A DNA stretch of 64,000 nt from Antedon mediterranea (GCF_964355755.1 NC_092672.1:32794501-32858500); one strand, 5' to 3'. Shown: positions 1 to 11,193, numbered from the stretch's first letter. The notes: generated by a model not told the origin, from the sequence alone. Translations and numbers: made by a program.

Positions 1-253
1 AAAGATTGATTTAAGATGTCCTCTATCGTATACGGTTCTACAAAATTGTATTCACTCCACGCAGAGAGTATATCTTTATGGAACCTTTCAAATTGTTTTA
101 ATATTTTTGAAGATTTAGAAAAGTTGGTTTCGAAAACAATATTTCCTCCAACCTTTTTAATCTTACTTTTTAAAAACACTTTCCACTTGGATTGATTTCC
201 ATCAAGATATCTTTTCACCCAACATGATTTGAGAGATGTACAGTAACTCTTAA
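1..253 (-). pseudogene. 3' continuation of a Tx1/L1-like LINE ORF2, cut off by the window edge
   Basis: The minus strand from 253 down to 1 is open for 84 codons. It reads like the region just after reverse transcriptase in L1/Tx1 ORF2 proteins, with a block SLKSCWVKRYLDGNQSKW near its start and ILSAWSEYNF further on. It is the missing continuation of the ORF at 7447-10057. If bases 254-7446 (the inserted element plus one TTAA copy) are removed, the frame runs through the single remaining TTAA as His-Ile-Lys-Ser-Tyr without a stop. The rest of the LINE lies left of the window. The frame restoration is seen in the sequence; the clade assignment is family knowledge. Confidence 0.8.
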
Positions 254-268
254 AATGGATATGAAAGG
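254..268 (+). repeat. Left terminal inverted repeat of the TTAA element
   Basis: AATGGATATGAAAGG follows TTAA at 250-253. Its inverted partner is at 7426-7440. The right end has two extra bases between the repeat and its TTAA. Confidence 0.75.
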
Positions 269-401
269 GTTCCTAGCAATATCATTTTATTGGCTCAACG
301 TGTAGATCAATCAGTTTTAAGCTTGCCATAGTCATACTTAATGTTTTGGAGGACGACAACGCCCTCAAAACGCCCCTGAGAAACCTGTGAAAAACTTTTT
401 G

Positions 402-409
402 TGACGTCA
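402..409. promoter_or_regulatory. Consensus CRE palindrome TGACGTCA
   Basis: A perfect TGACGTCA lies near the left end of the TTAA element. A GCGCATGCG core (NRF1-like) lies near 672-680, and two opposed CCAAT boxes plus AAGATGGCG lie near its right end at about 7140-7270. These are motif matches only; no transcript can be tied to them. Confidence 0.25.
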
Positions 410-982
410 CTAAAAGTTATTTTTGTATTACAGAGATAGGAATTTAGCAGTAAATCATTGATTGATGCAAAAGCATGGTAGTAATTACTTATCGCTTTGA
501 TATTTTTATTCTTGGATAAGTATGTTAGCCTAATCGAATAAAATTAATTCATATTATCACCCATGTTTTTTTTTAAACGGATTTTAATTTCGTTTTTCAA
601 GGCCACCTTTTACGAAATTCATAGCCAAATCAGGGCCAAATGCCTATCTTGCTGGGTACACGGAGTTATTTTGCGCATGCGTGAGAATCACAGAGTCGAT
701 CACACCTTGGCCTCTCTCTCGACCCTCCTCTCGCGAGCGATGTTTATTTCGCTATTTATTATACACGTATTATTGAAACATTCATTTTATTATTATTTCG
801 TTGTAATTAACTGAAATTGATGGAAATTCGTCCACATCGTCTTGTTAACACTAACATCGTTTTGAAGAAACGGTTGGACGAGTAAATGGTGTTTGACAAT
901 GCCATGGCCTGGAGCTAGCTAGCCTACCTAGGTCTTTTTAGTAGTGATGACTGCTGGATACGGTGTTTAGTCGCCCGGCCAG

Positions 983-1355
983 CGTGTTTTTTTTTTCCAG
1001 GACGAACGTGGGCAGAAGTCATGAATAATTCATTACCTTACTTATTTTCTATTATAAAGAATTGAAAGATAGCTGATCTACTTCCTAAATATACTAAACC
1101 TAACCCTCTAAATAATCTCTCTCAACTATTAAAAAAAACATGTTCATGAAAGACCTCGAACCGAGGGCTTCAGCGTAATAGGTTAAAGCCTTTACCACTA
1201 GACCAAACATTTCGGTTGGCAAACGTTGTTTACACTAATTATTTAATCTCTCTGCATTCTTATATAGCGCCCTCTATAATGTTCCCTATTATGTCATAAT
1301 TAATCATGAATTATTCATGATTCTGCCCACGTTCGTCCTGGAAAAAAAAATTACG
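983..1355. mobile_element. 373 bp TIR element (MITE) carrying a tRNA-like core
   Basis: The ends are inverted copies running CGT, a T run, then CCAGGACGAACGTGGGCAGA, and they continue into ATGAATAATTCAT. The 11 bp sequence CGCCCGGCCAG is repeated directly outside (972-982 and 1356-1366) and looks like a target duplication. That length fits Mutator-like elements, which is inference. The interior holds a tRNA-like sequence on the minus strand at 1150-1210. Confidence 0.7.
1150..1210 (-). ncRNA. tRNA-like pol III promoter sequence (A and B box)
   Basis: On the minus strand an A-box-like TGGTCTAGTGGTAAAGGC (1188-1205) is followed, at tRNA-like spacing, by a B-box-like GGTTCGAGGTC (1152-1162). 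The stems are not well kept, so this is a tRNA-derived sequence rather than a working tRNA gene. It sits inside the TIR element at 983-1355. Confidence 0.5.
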
Positions 1356-2703
1356 CGCCCGGCCAGAGGTGAGAGAGCGTATGCTCCTTGATGTATCGTT
1401 GAGGGTGTTAATGGCAGGCACAATTGTGTTACCGTATTATGTATATACACATTATTTATAAGTACGTTTATTAATATTGTTGTGTGCTGTAGTGTCCTGA
1501 CTCTAACGCATTATTAAAATATTTTTTTGTTAGTACATGCCGCCCTAGCTAGGCTAGGCAACACTGAATACTAAATATTAGGATTCCCAATAAAATGAAT
1601 AAAGGTGGATTTTCTCTAATGTAGTAATAACGCTTATAACAGGCCAGGCCTAGTTAGGGGTATTTGAGCTTGTATCATATACAGTAAATAAACAATTCAT
1701 TTGTATTTATACCTACCAACGGGTCTATAATTGGAGTGCAACTATGATAATTGATGGACGGGATAAGCAAATGTATTTATTGATAGGAATGGAAGCACAA
1801 ATTATAATATTAAGGTAACAGATACTGAGCATTGCTATTTTAAACTGATCAAACCTACATAATACATTATACTAAATTATTATTTTGTTTTGAGGGCAGA
1901 TAAACATGTGCTTATTCATTTTCATTTTTTCAGGTGAATAGAAAGAAAGATGCCCAGCGTACTTTATAATAGATGCTACTTGGATCATGCTTGCACGATA
2001 CATTTATGCAGTATACCAAGACACCAAGTATAGAATGAGCGCAGACAATTAAAATTACAGAACTAAATATTTATGAAGAATACTAGTAAAATATGCATAA
2101 TAGTCATACTGTAACTATGGTAATGTACTACCAGACAGTACACTAGTAGCAGTGCATCATATAGTGTTTGTTTTTAACCATCTAAATGGGTCTGGGTATA
2201 TAAACAAATAAACCACTACTGTACTTCTTTTTTTATTTATTTAGCCAAATACTATGTACAATGGACATTTATGAAAGAATCCATCTCTTGAATATGATGG
2301 AGCTGGCTGGTGTAGATAGAATTAAAATGTATCACTCAGGTCTCAAATGTAATTTATGTCCCGTTTGAAAAATCCTGCTTGTAGACAGGTTCCATTTCTC
2401 AAAAAACGGCCTAGAAAACGAATCAAGAAGCATTTTTGGGTAGAAGCTGGGATCCACTTGATTTAGGATATTTCGACCTCACTGATTACGAATATGGCGG
2501 ATCCCAAGCGAAATTCGGCCATCTAAGCCCTTAATTTGCATAATTAAAAATGGCGGCCATTTTTTATAATTACCCTATATCTCGAGAACCACTAGTCACA
2601 GATAATTAATTTTGGTTTCAAAATGTTTTAAATATATGTTTTTATATTCACTTTAATGACACATTTTCTCAAAAAATGGATGCAAGTCTTATTTCTGACA
2701 TTT

Positions 2704-2716
2704 TGACCTTTGACCT
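2704..2716. promoter_or_regulatory. Perfect DR1 nuclear-receptor-type motif in fold-back arm
   Basis: TGACCTTTGACCT is the reverse complement of AGGTCAAAGGTCA, a direct repeat of the AGGTCA half-site with one spacer base. The same 13 bases recur at 5983-5995, 32797-32809, 34353-34365, 36360-36372 and 38564-38576, once in every arm of the three fold-back elements. Whether any receptor binds is unknown. Confidence 0.4.
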
Positions 2717-3105
2717 TGATTTATCGTATCTCAGTAACCAATAATCGGAGAGACACGAAATAGGGCTCAAATTGTTCAGAAACTATACATTCATATTTAT
2801 TATAATGAAATGTTTTTACAAAAAATGGCCGATTCTACAACTATTGACCTTTGAACTATTAGTCAAATATAAAAATATAATAATAATATAACTTTGAAAA
2901 TTGTGGTCTTATGAATTTTGTTTTTGTTTTAAATTGTTTAAAACATGTGTGTTTCTATCCAGTCTAATGGCACATTTTGTACAAGAATAGCCGATAGTAT
3001 GGTTATTGACCTTTAAACTACAGCATAGGCCTACTGTATACTAAATATAATTGCATATCTATGAAATTATTTATACACAATAATAATTAGTAAAATTATA
3101 AAATT

Positions 3106-3660
3106 CACTGCCATCAAATATGATGTATTATGATTTATATAGATTTAAAAAAATTTGAACACGCAAGTTACATTTGTTGAAATTTGAAATTACCTGCCAT
3201 CAATATGATGGAGTATGATTATAGATTTTTTTTAATGTGAACATGTCAGCTACATTTGGAAATTACCTGCCATCAATATGATGGATTATGATTATAGATT
3301 TAAAAAAGAATTTGAACACGTAAGCTACATTTGAAAATTACCTGCACCATCAATATGATAGATTATGATTATAGATTTAAAAAAAGAATTGTAGCACGTC
3401 AGCTACATTTGGAAATTTGGAAATTACCTGCTATCAATATGATGGATTATGATTGTATAGATTTAAAAGAAAATGTGGACACGTAAGCTACATTTGAAAA
3501 TTACCTGCCATCAATATGATGGATTATGATTATAGATTTAAAAAAGAATTTGAACACGTCAGCTACATTTGGAAATTACCTGCCATCAATATGATGGATT
3601 ATGATTGTATAGGTTTGAAAGAAAATGTGAACACGTAAGCTACATTTGGAATGAACATGT
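3106..3660. repeat. Tandem array of about 75 bp units, left arm of copy 1
   Basis: Roughly seven units are each built on TACCTGCCATCAATATGATGG, then an A/T-rich stretch, then AACACGTAAGCTACATTTG or GTCAGCTACATTTG. Each unit contains the small palindrome CCATCAATATGATGG. The array is repeated in inverted orientation at 5130-5690 and again in copy 2 at 33430-33960. Confidence 0.75.
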
Positions 3661-3668
3661 TAAGGGCA

Positions 3669-4690
3669 TCAGTTTTGATCATTCATGCAAAGGTTTCCGT
3701 CATCTTTAGCGTTGTTACAGCGGCATAAAGCTGTACATGGTAGTTTTGACTTCTTGCACCTACATCTATTGGTTATGCATCGTGTTTTGCGTCCACAATA
3801 AATCATCTCTAACGAAAGAGTAGGAATAGCTTCATTTTTCAGAAGCACTGGTTGAAGTTTACCATTAGATAGCTCCCAACCAAAATCTGTTGGTGATGGC
3901 AAATGCTGGATATTGGCGATACAGCTTTTTTCCATACGAGTGCTTGGAAGTGTGCTCTTTTTATATGTTGGTGCACTGCATAGCTTGTTGGAGGTAATGC
4001 CCCTGGTTTGTTTTTTTTTAAACATGGCATGCCAAACTTCATTGGTACTTTTAACTTGACCAACACCGTAAACGTAACAAATGAATCTTTCCGATTTCAT
4101 AATAACTTGGTCACTGATAGGTTTCTCCCAGGTCTTTAATTAGTTCATAATTTTTGTTTAATACTTCCCATGCCGATGCCTTTGAGTGACCACTTAGATA
4201 TGAGCAGGGAAGAGTTAAATTACTGTATGTATGTATTAATGTAATTTAACTCTTCCCTGGATATGAGGTAGTATCGCATCCACTAATAGTGTGGAATGGA
4301 ATCAGTGCTTTTGCAGAACCATCCGGCAAGGCTTGAAAAATGTCTTTTATAGATACTTTCTTTTTTTGGATGTCCCTGTCATCATCCATTTGGATACCAT
4401 GCTTTGGTAGTGAGACACTAGAATCACTAGTACGTCTGTATCCCTAGAAGCAACTACAACTGTGTCGTATCGGACATTGGCAGCATGACAAGTCGCGTGT
4501 CCGCTTCTTCATGATCTGCTACCAGAGACAACGTATTCGTGTAGACTTTTGATGATTTAACAACTGATTCTTCCATAAATCCACCAGCTGTGACAATTTC
4601 TTTGTCTATAGGAGCTTGGCAAATCAACTCCTCTGATAGAAATCGTGCCAGATCTGCTTTATTTTCTTGTAATGCCAAAAAGTTCGACCA
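3669..4690 (-). pseudogene. Core of an Academ-like transposase, disrupted
   Basis: Read on the minus strand from 4690 down, the order is: ENKADLARFLSEEL; HEEADTR; then after a frameshift near 4490 VVVASRDTDVLVIL; then HTISGCDTTSY (interrupted by the 55 bp insert at 4205-4259); then a 143-codon open stretch ending in an eight-cysteine motif (C-x5-C-x4-C-x-C-x6-C-x3-C-x-C-x9-C) and a stop at 3669. The acidic series EEAD / DTD / GCD is laid out like the metal-binding residues of FEN1/XPG-type PIN nucleases. An XPG-like nuclease and a Cys8 finger are features I recall for Academ elements. The gene is inactive: one frameshift, one insertion and no N-terminal half. Confidence 0.6.
4205..4259. mobile_element. 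55 bp hAT-like micro-MITE with perfect 8 bp target duplication
   Basis: CAGGGAAGAGTTAAATTAC (4205-4223) and its exact reverse complement (4241-4259) enclose a 17 bp loop. GATATGAG flanks it on both sides (4197-4204 and 4260-4267). CAGGG...CCCTG termini and an 8 bp duplication are hallmarks of hAT transposons. Removing the 55 bp and one GATATGAG rejoins the host transposase frame between the codons of GCDTTSY and LSGHSKA, which confirms a clean insertion. Confidence 0.85.
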
Positions 4691-4749
4691 GCAATTTGGC
4701 TGGCTGTGTTTTGGTTCATCTTTGTCTGGTGGTGTCCTTTATCGACAGT

Positions 4750-5121
4750 TTTAAGTTAGGCATGCCATGTTTTAAAAAAAAACAAAACCAGAGGCATACC
4801 TCCAACAAGCTATGCAGTGCACCAGCATATAAAAAGAGCACACTTCCAATCACTCGTATGGAAAAAAGCTGTATCGTCAATCCAGCATTTGCCATTACCA
4901 ACATATTTTGGTTGGGAGCTATCTAATGGTAAACTTCAACCAGTGCTTCTGAAAAATGAAGCTATTCCTACTTCGTTAGAGATGATTTATTGTGGATGCA
5001 AGACACGATGCATAACCATATAGATGTAGGTGCAAGAAGTCAAAACTACCATATACAGCTTTATGCTGCTGTAGCAAAGGCTAAAGATGACGGAAACCTT
5101 TGCATGAATGATCAAAACTGA
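4750..5121 (+). pseudogene. Inverted duplicate of the transposase C-terminus
   Basis: From about 4752 the plus strand repeats, with substitutions and small indels, the coding sequence found on the minus strand from 4044 down to 3669. It includes CAATCACTCGTATGGAAAAA-type coding, a NGKLQPVLLKNEAIP block and part of the cysteine motif. Frameshifts break it. It belongs to the right arm of the fold-back element and explains the several short overlapping ORFs seen here. Confidence 0.65.
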
Positions 5122-5129
5122 TGCCCTTA

Positions 5130-5690
5130 ACATGTTCATTCCAAATGTAGCTTACGTGTTCACATTTTCTTTCAAACCTATACAATCATAATCCATCATA
5201 TTGATGGCAGGTAATTTCCAAATTTCCAAATGTAGCTGACGTGTTCAAATTGTTTTTTAAATCTATAATCATAATCCATCATATTGATGGCAGGTAATTT
5301 TCAAATGTAGCTTACGTGTTCACATCTTTAAAAATCTATAATCATAATCCATCATATTGATGGCAGGTAATTTTCAAATGTAGCTTACGTGTTCACATTT
5401 TCTTTCAAACCTATACAATCATAATCCATCATATTGATAGCAGGTAATTTCCAAATTTCCAAATGTAGCTGACGTGTTCAAATTCTTTTTTAAATCTATA
5501 ATCATAATCCATCATATTGATGGCAGGTAATTTCCAAATGTTGCTGACATGTTCACATCTTTAAAAATCTATAATCATACTCCATCATATTGATAGCAGG
5601 TAATTTCCAAATGTAACTTGCATGTTCATTTTTTTTTAAATCTACATAAATCATAATACATCATATTTGATGGCAGTGAATTTTATAATT
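5130..5690. repeat. Tandem array of about 75 bp units, right arm of copy 1
   Basis: This is the inverted counterpart of the array at 3106-3660, with units centred on CCATCATATTGATGGCAGG and separated by AGCTGACGTGTTC or AGCTTACGTGTTC. Units differ by point changes and short deletions. Confidence 0.75.
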
Positions 5691-7425
5691 TTACTAAATT
5701 ATTATTGTGTATAAATAATTTCATAGTTATGCAATTATATTATATTTATTATACAGTAGGTCTATGCTGTAGTTCAAAGGTCAATAACCATATGTCATAA
5801 GACCAACATTTTCAGAGTTATATTATTATATTTGACTAATAGTTCAAAGGTCAATAGTTGTAGAATCGGCCATTTTTTTGTAAAAACATTTCATTATAAT
5901 AAATATGAATGTATAGTTTCTGAACAATTTGAGCCCTATTTCGTGTCTCTCCGATTATTGGTTACTGAGATACGATAAATCAAGGTCAAAGGTCAAAATG
6001 TCATAAATAAGATTTGCATCCATTTTTTGAGAAAATGTGTCATTAAAGTGAATATAAAAACATATATTTAAAACATTTTGACACCAAAATAAATTATCTG
6101 TGACTAGTGGTTCTCGAGATATAAGGTAATTATAAAAAATGGCCGCCATTTTTAATTATGCAAATTAAGGGCTTAGATGGCCGAATTTCGCTTGGGATCC
6201 GCAATATTCGTAATCAGCGAGGTCGAAATATCCTAAATCAAGTGGATCCCAGCTTCTACCCAAAAATGCTTCTTGCACCATATTTCAGAGGAAATAGAAC
6301 TTGTCTATTGTTCCAAACTCATTATGATACATTTGTTCAATAAAATTACTTCCACACACTATTTCTGCCATATAATTTGTTGATGTTTACAATTTTATTA
6401 CTAGTACTATTACAGTTCTTCAAAGCCATCTCATGTACTGTTGATTCCATAAATCTGCAAAGATAAGACCAATAAATGGATGGAAATGTACTATTATTTT
6501 TATTCAATCCTACCTAGGCCCTATAGTATTATATTTTATGACTTGGTAACAAACAGAAAGAGGTTATTATTTAATTACAGTTACTAACTAAACTATAATA
6601 ATCCTCTCTGCCTCACCTCTGCTCTACTTTAATTATTAGTATTATTATAATATACTGTATTACTATATTATTATTAGTCAATAACAAGTCAGAGCCAAAA
6701 ACAAGTTCAACACAAGCTTACCTTTTTTATTTACGTCGCCTTTTACATACGTCTACGCCCGCGCCTTGTCCACTTCCTGGAGGTTCATCGGTGGACCGGC
6801 GACTACTACTCTCTTGTACTGTAGGCCATGGAGTAACTCCATGTGTAGGCCTGGCCTGGCCTAGCCTAGTAGTATATTACTAGCGAATTTAGAAGAAACT
6901 ATAGTCTACTAGACCTAGCCTAATTTGTAGTCTGCGTGAGTGGTTTAGTGTGAGATGTACAAATACACACTTTCTTCTTTTCACGTACAATCTTTGCAGA
7001 CATAACTTTTTATTGATTTGTGAAATATCGATATTTTCTACGACTGCAGCAACAGGGAGCTTGCAACACGTGAGTCTCGTGTAGGATGGGTTTGTTTATT
7101 TTGTTTACACCACACAGTCCGCGAACGAGACAAGGCGGTGATTGGACTGTATTAAAATTCATTAACCAATCACAAAACGACTGCTGCCGTGGCTACAACC
7201 CCGGGTGTTTCAAACTCTAAATTTGACGATCTCGTACGTGCGTATAGAACGTTCATAAAAATTAAGATGGCGTGGCAGTTAGTCGGCCATTTTGCGGACG
7301 TTTTATACCAAAATTTAATTTGTTTATTTCTCAAGTTCTACTAGGTATTTGAATCTAATTTTTTGTGTGCTGTTTATTAACATTAAAAGGATTCATACAA
7401 AGTCATTTTTGTGAAATTTTAAAAT

Positions 7426-7440
7426 CCTTTCATATCCATT
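7426..7440 (-). repeat. Right terminal inverted repeat of the TTAA element
   Basis: This is the reverse complement of the left terminal repeat at 254-268, with no mismatch over 15 bases. It is followed by TT and then the second TTAA at 7443-7446. Confidence 0.75.
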
Positions 7441-7446
7441 TTTTAA

Positions 7447-10057
7447 TATGGGGAATTTTTAACCCCCCTTCGTCAAAATTGTTAAGCATGACTTTTCTTT
7501 TGACTTTATCGGGTTTTCCGTTCCATATAAATTTAAAAATTTTACTTTGAATATCTTGAAGGAAACAATCGGGTGGGTCTGGTAAATTTGAGAAAACATA
7601 CGTGAATATCGGGAGAAACAGTGACTTAATAATAGTTGCTTTTCCAAACAAAGTAGGCCTAAGTGAGCGTTGTTTCCACATATTTAATACTTGTTCAGCA
7701 TTTTTAGCCTTATTTGGAAAATTGAGTCTGAAAATATCATTAAAATTACAAGAAATATTAACACCCAAGTATTTTACTGGGCCTTTGGTCCATGAAATAC
7801 TTTTCTCAGATGGCGTTTTATAGTCGCAGTTTCTTAACGATCCTATTCTCATAATGTTACTTTTTTCATAATTAATTCTGAGTCCAGAATATATAGAAAA
7901 TTCATCCAGTATATCTATAATCGGTTTAATTGAGTTTTGGTCTTTGAGAAAAAACACAGTGTCATCTGCAAATTGGCTAATTCTTATGTCTACATTATTG
8001 TACTCTATACCTTTAAATGTGTCTGATTGACGTACCATGTTACCTAGTGTTTCTGCACAAATTATAAAAAGATATGGGGATAAGGGACATCCTTGACGCA
8101 GGCCTCGTTTTAAATTGAAGAATTTTGATGTTACCCCGTTATTTATAACGCAACTAACAATGTCTTTATATAATATTTTTATCCAATTTATCATATTTTT
8201 ACCAAAGCCAAATCTCTTAAGAGACATATCAAGGAAGTCCCATTTCACCTTATCGAAAGCCTTTTCGAAATCTACAAAAAATAGTAAGTTTGGCTTGTTG
8301 TGCATTTCTGCATATTCTATTACATCATAGACTAATCTTATGTTTTCTCCAATATATCTGCCTTTAAGAAAGCCCGTTTGATCAGGATTAATTACTGATG
8401 GCAGCACACATTTTAAACGAGTCGCAATGGCTTTTGCTAAAATTTTATAATCCACATTTAAAAGCGAGATGGGACGCCAGTTTTTCAATAATAGCGGAGA
8501 TTTATCTTTTTTCGGTATAAGTGATATCACCCCTCGTTTCTGGGAGATACTTAAAAACCCGGATTGGAAAGAATAATGGTAAGCGTTAATTAGCGTATCT
8601 TTTATATCATTCCAAAATAGTTTATAAAACTCGGCAGGAAAACCATCTGTCCCAGGGGTTTTATTGTTATCCATCGCCTTTAATGCTTCTAAACATTCTG
8701 TATCTCTAAGGGGCTGGTCACATATAGATTCATCATCTTTATTGATTTTATCTATGTGTATCTTGTCAAAAATATCAGCAGGGTTGACATTGTTATTTTC
8801 GCCTTCAAAACTATATAATGATTCATAGAATCGTTTTTCTTCATTTATTATATCGTCGGGGTTAGTTATGTCTCCATTATCTGTTGTAATTTTAGTTATA
8901 TGCTTTTTATTATAATTCCTCCTCTCTAAATTAAGAAAATATTTCGTGCTTTTTTCTCCTTCTTCTATCCAACGGGCTTTGGATCGAATCAGTGAGCCAC
9001 GTGTTCTAATTTCATAGATTGATTCTAGTTCGTTTCTTTTAATTTGGATCATTTCGGTTATTTTTTCATTACTGTTTACGCAATATTGCTCTTCTAAGGT
9101 TTTGATTTCATTGTTTAATCGATCCACGTCTTTTTTAATTGTTTTATTTAGTCTACCAGAATACGACATTGATGTTCTCCTTGTATTACATTTTATCATT
9201 TCCCATACAGTATGTGGGTTATTTTCTAAACATTCTTCTTTTGTGTTTTTTATGGTTTCTTTAATTTCTTTAACGTATTGTGGGTCACTTAAAAGGCTTG
9301 TATTCAGTTTCCAGAAACCTGACCCTCGTTTACTTGTTATTCCATGTATTGATAACGTAATCAATGAATGGTCACTTTTAAAACCCGGTGATATTAAAGT
9401 TTTTTCAACTTGAGACCAAAGTTCATAGGATATAAGAAAATAATCTAACCTACAGAACACTTTTGGAGATTGATTGGAGTGCCATGTAAATTGGGTTTTA
9501 GTTGGATTTTTCTGTCTCCAGATGTCAATTAAATTATAATTGTCTTTTATACTATTTATTTGTTCTACAGATCTCGGGTGAATTTGACCTCTTCCATTTT
9601 TCTTATCCAGATCAGGTTCAAGAATTGTATTAAAATCTCCGCCTATTATTAGAGAGTACTGTGCGAACTCCTCAATTTTATTATTAAATTGTTCAAAAAA
9701 GAAACTGTTGTCATCATTTGGTCCATATAAATTTGCAATTGTAATATGTTTATCCTCTATTTGTATATTCATAATAATAAATTTCCCATTTTGATCATTG
9801 TATATGTTTCCTATTTTGTAGCTGACATTTAATTTTAAGAGAATACAGACTCCAGCCGAATTATTCTTTCCATTGCTAAATTTAATCTCAGAACCCCAGT
9901 CATTACGCCACGCAGTTTCCAGCTCATGTGTGCAGTGGGTTTCTTGTAGGAGATATATGGAGAAGGGTTGATCCCTTAGCCAATTAAATACGGTGCTGCG
10001 TTTAAAAGGGTTTCTAAGCCCCCGTACATTTAAACTACATATATCTATGCTACCCAT
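7447..10057 (-). pseudogene. Tx1/L1-like LINE ORF2: endonuclease and reverse transcriptase, split by the TTAA element
   Basis: This non-LTR retrotransposon ORF is intact up to the insertion. The N-terminal part (residues 1 to about 235) is an apurinic-type endonuclease with SLNVRGLRN, LLQETH, GGDFN and SDHSL motifs. The reverse transcriptase follows with PGTDGFPAEFYK, RPISLLNVDYK, FFVDFEKAFDKV, GLRQGCPLSPYLF and the catalytic FADD box. After GGLKIPHIK the reading enters the inserted element and stops within a few codons at 7430. The true continuation is at 253-1. No ORF1 is visible upstream of 10057, so this copy is probably 5' truncated. With no other stop or frameshift in about 950 codons, the copy looks young when it was hit. 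Confidence 0.9.
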
Positions 10058-11193
10058 ATTTATTTTTTTGTGGTTTTATTACTGTCTGCGTTATTATTAT
10101 ACATTTAGTTATATCAGAGAGATAATAACAATTGAGATCATAAACGTCGTTATAGATACTAGATACTAGATGCTAATTAAATACTTGCTCGTGACGTGTA
10201 TGATGAGCATGCACCTGTAGCATTAAATTATGCGTTAATCCCTGACATTTTACCACACTCGACAAGATCAATCGTTATCAGTCAAATGTTCAATGTGTAT
10301 GTTTATAATTATTATGAAATTAGAATTTGTATAGGGGAACGAAATTAGTCGAGTTTGTTGCATGCTTTCGAAAAAATAACTAAGATTTTCAAGCGCGTGC
10401 TTGAAGCTAAAATAACGAGAGCGAAGATTTCACGCGCAGGGGCTAGGCCTTCGCATGTGCGCGCCGTTGTCGTAGTGTCACTATGACGACAATTAAGTAA
10501 CGTAACTAAGATCTTATTCTGAGAGACTAGCCAAGCTAGTAGTAGTGGTCTTAAAATGAGTGTGTAATTACGGGATACTGTACAAATGAAAGAGGTTAGT
10601 AGTTTTATTATTTTTAATATGAATATAACCAGGTGTCTTTTGACATTTCTTGTCCACATAAAAATAGCCTGGATCGTCCATTTATCGTTTACTAGGCTGG
10701 AAAACGATTATTTTTATTTAATAATCATATACGAGTCCTAGCTATAGCCTGGAATGTTAAATGTTCTTGGTTTTTTGCTAGACGTTTCATGTTCTTCATA
10801 TTCTTAGTTTGATTGGTGATTTGAATGTCTAGGCCTAGAGTGAGGCATACGGATCAAAAGTGTAATAGGCTTAGTTAGGCCTTTCTATGCCTAGTTATTA
10901 GTTATTATAGGCCTAAATCGTTGTTTTGACCCATGGAAGAATCCTGTCAATAATACATAACGTCCTAATTACATATGTTGCCAAGTAGTAGGCCTTACTT
11001 AGGCCTATGTGGGGGAATTTTTGGTGATGATCCAAACAAACTTATTTTGATTCTCGCGGGATTTCAGCAATTATTTTACACTAAGATCACAGGTCTGATT
11101 GCAGATGAGGGCCATAAATTCCACAATTGTATTTTTTTCTAGTTCGTGATAACCTAACATCTCGATGCCTAATCAAGATTTCACAAAATATTC
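10058..11193. other. Intergenic stretch between LINE and the 238-residue gene
   Basis: No convincing coding or RNA gene is visible. A short minus-strand ORF at 10345-10659 lacks recognisable features. The region should contain the promoter of the gene at 11194, but I could not place a TATA box or start site. Confidence 0.4.

Larger units (their letters stand above)
2382..6307 (-). mobile_element. 3.9 kb fold-back DNA transposon, Academ-like (copy 1)
   Basis: The element begins TAGACAGGTTCCATTTC and ends with the inverted, slightly different TAGACAAGTTCTATTTC. A 3 bp TTG duplication flanks it (2379-2381, 6308-6310). The arms at about 2382-4046 and 4750-6307 are inverted copies of each other around a roughly 700 bp unpaired centre. 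From outside in, each arm holds an ATGGCGGCCAT segment, about three related 180 bp modules, a roughly 75 bp tandem array, and the coding sequence for the protein C-terminus. The left and right outermost 50 bp differ in sequence, so two end types (A and B) are present. The protein relics and the short target duplication suggest Academ; that name is an inference from memory. Confidence 0.7.
254..7442. mobile_element. 7.2 kb TTAA-target DNA element inserted in a LINE
   Basis: Both ends carry AATGGATATGAAAGG in inverted orientation (254-268 and 7426-7440). TTAA is duplicated immediately outside (250-253 and 7443-7446). Excision down to one TTAA restores the LINE reading frame exactly, so the whole block entered as one unit or grew inside one. 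The block holds a nested 3.9 kb fold-back element (2382-6307) and a 373 bp TIR element (983-1355), leaving about 2.9 kb of its own sequence. I found no transposase ORF in that remainder, so it looks non-autonomous. TTAA targets are used by piggyBac and Kolobok families; the ends do not begin CCC as is common in piggyBac, so the superfamily is left open. Confidence 0.75.

Noticed and set aside
1150-1210. Calling this and the other tRNA-like cores functional tRNA genes
   Set aside because: A and B boxes are present but acceptor and other stems do not pair well, and each lies inside a repeat element.
254-7442. Assigning the TTAA element to piggyBac
   Set aside because: Only the TTAA target agrees; the ends do not start CCC and no DDD transposase was found, and other superfamilies also use TTAA.
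10345-10659. 104-codon minus-strand ORF upstream of the 238-residue gene
   Set aside because: Composition and lack of any motif suggest chance.
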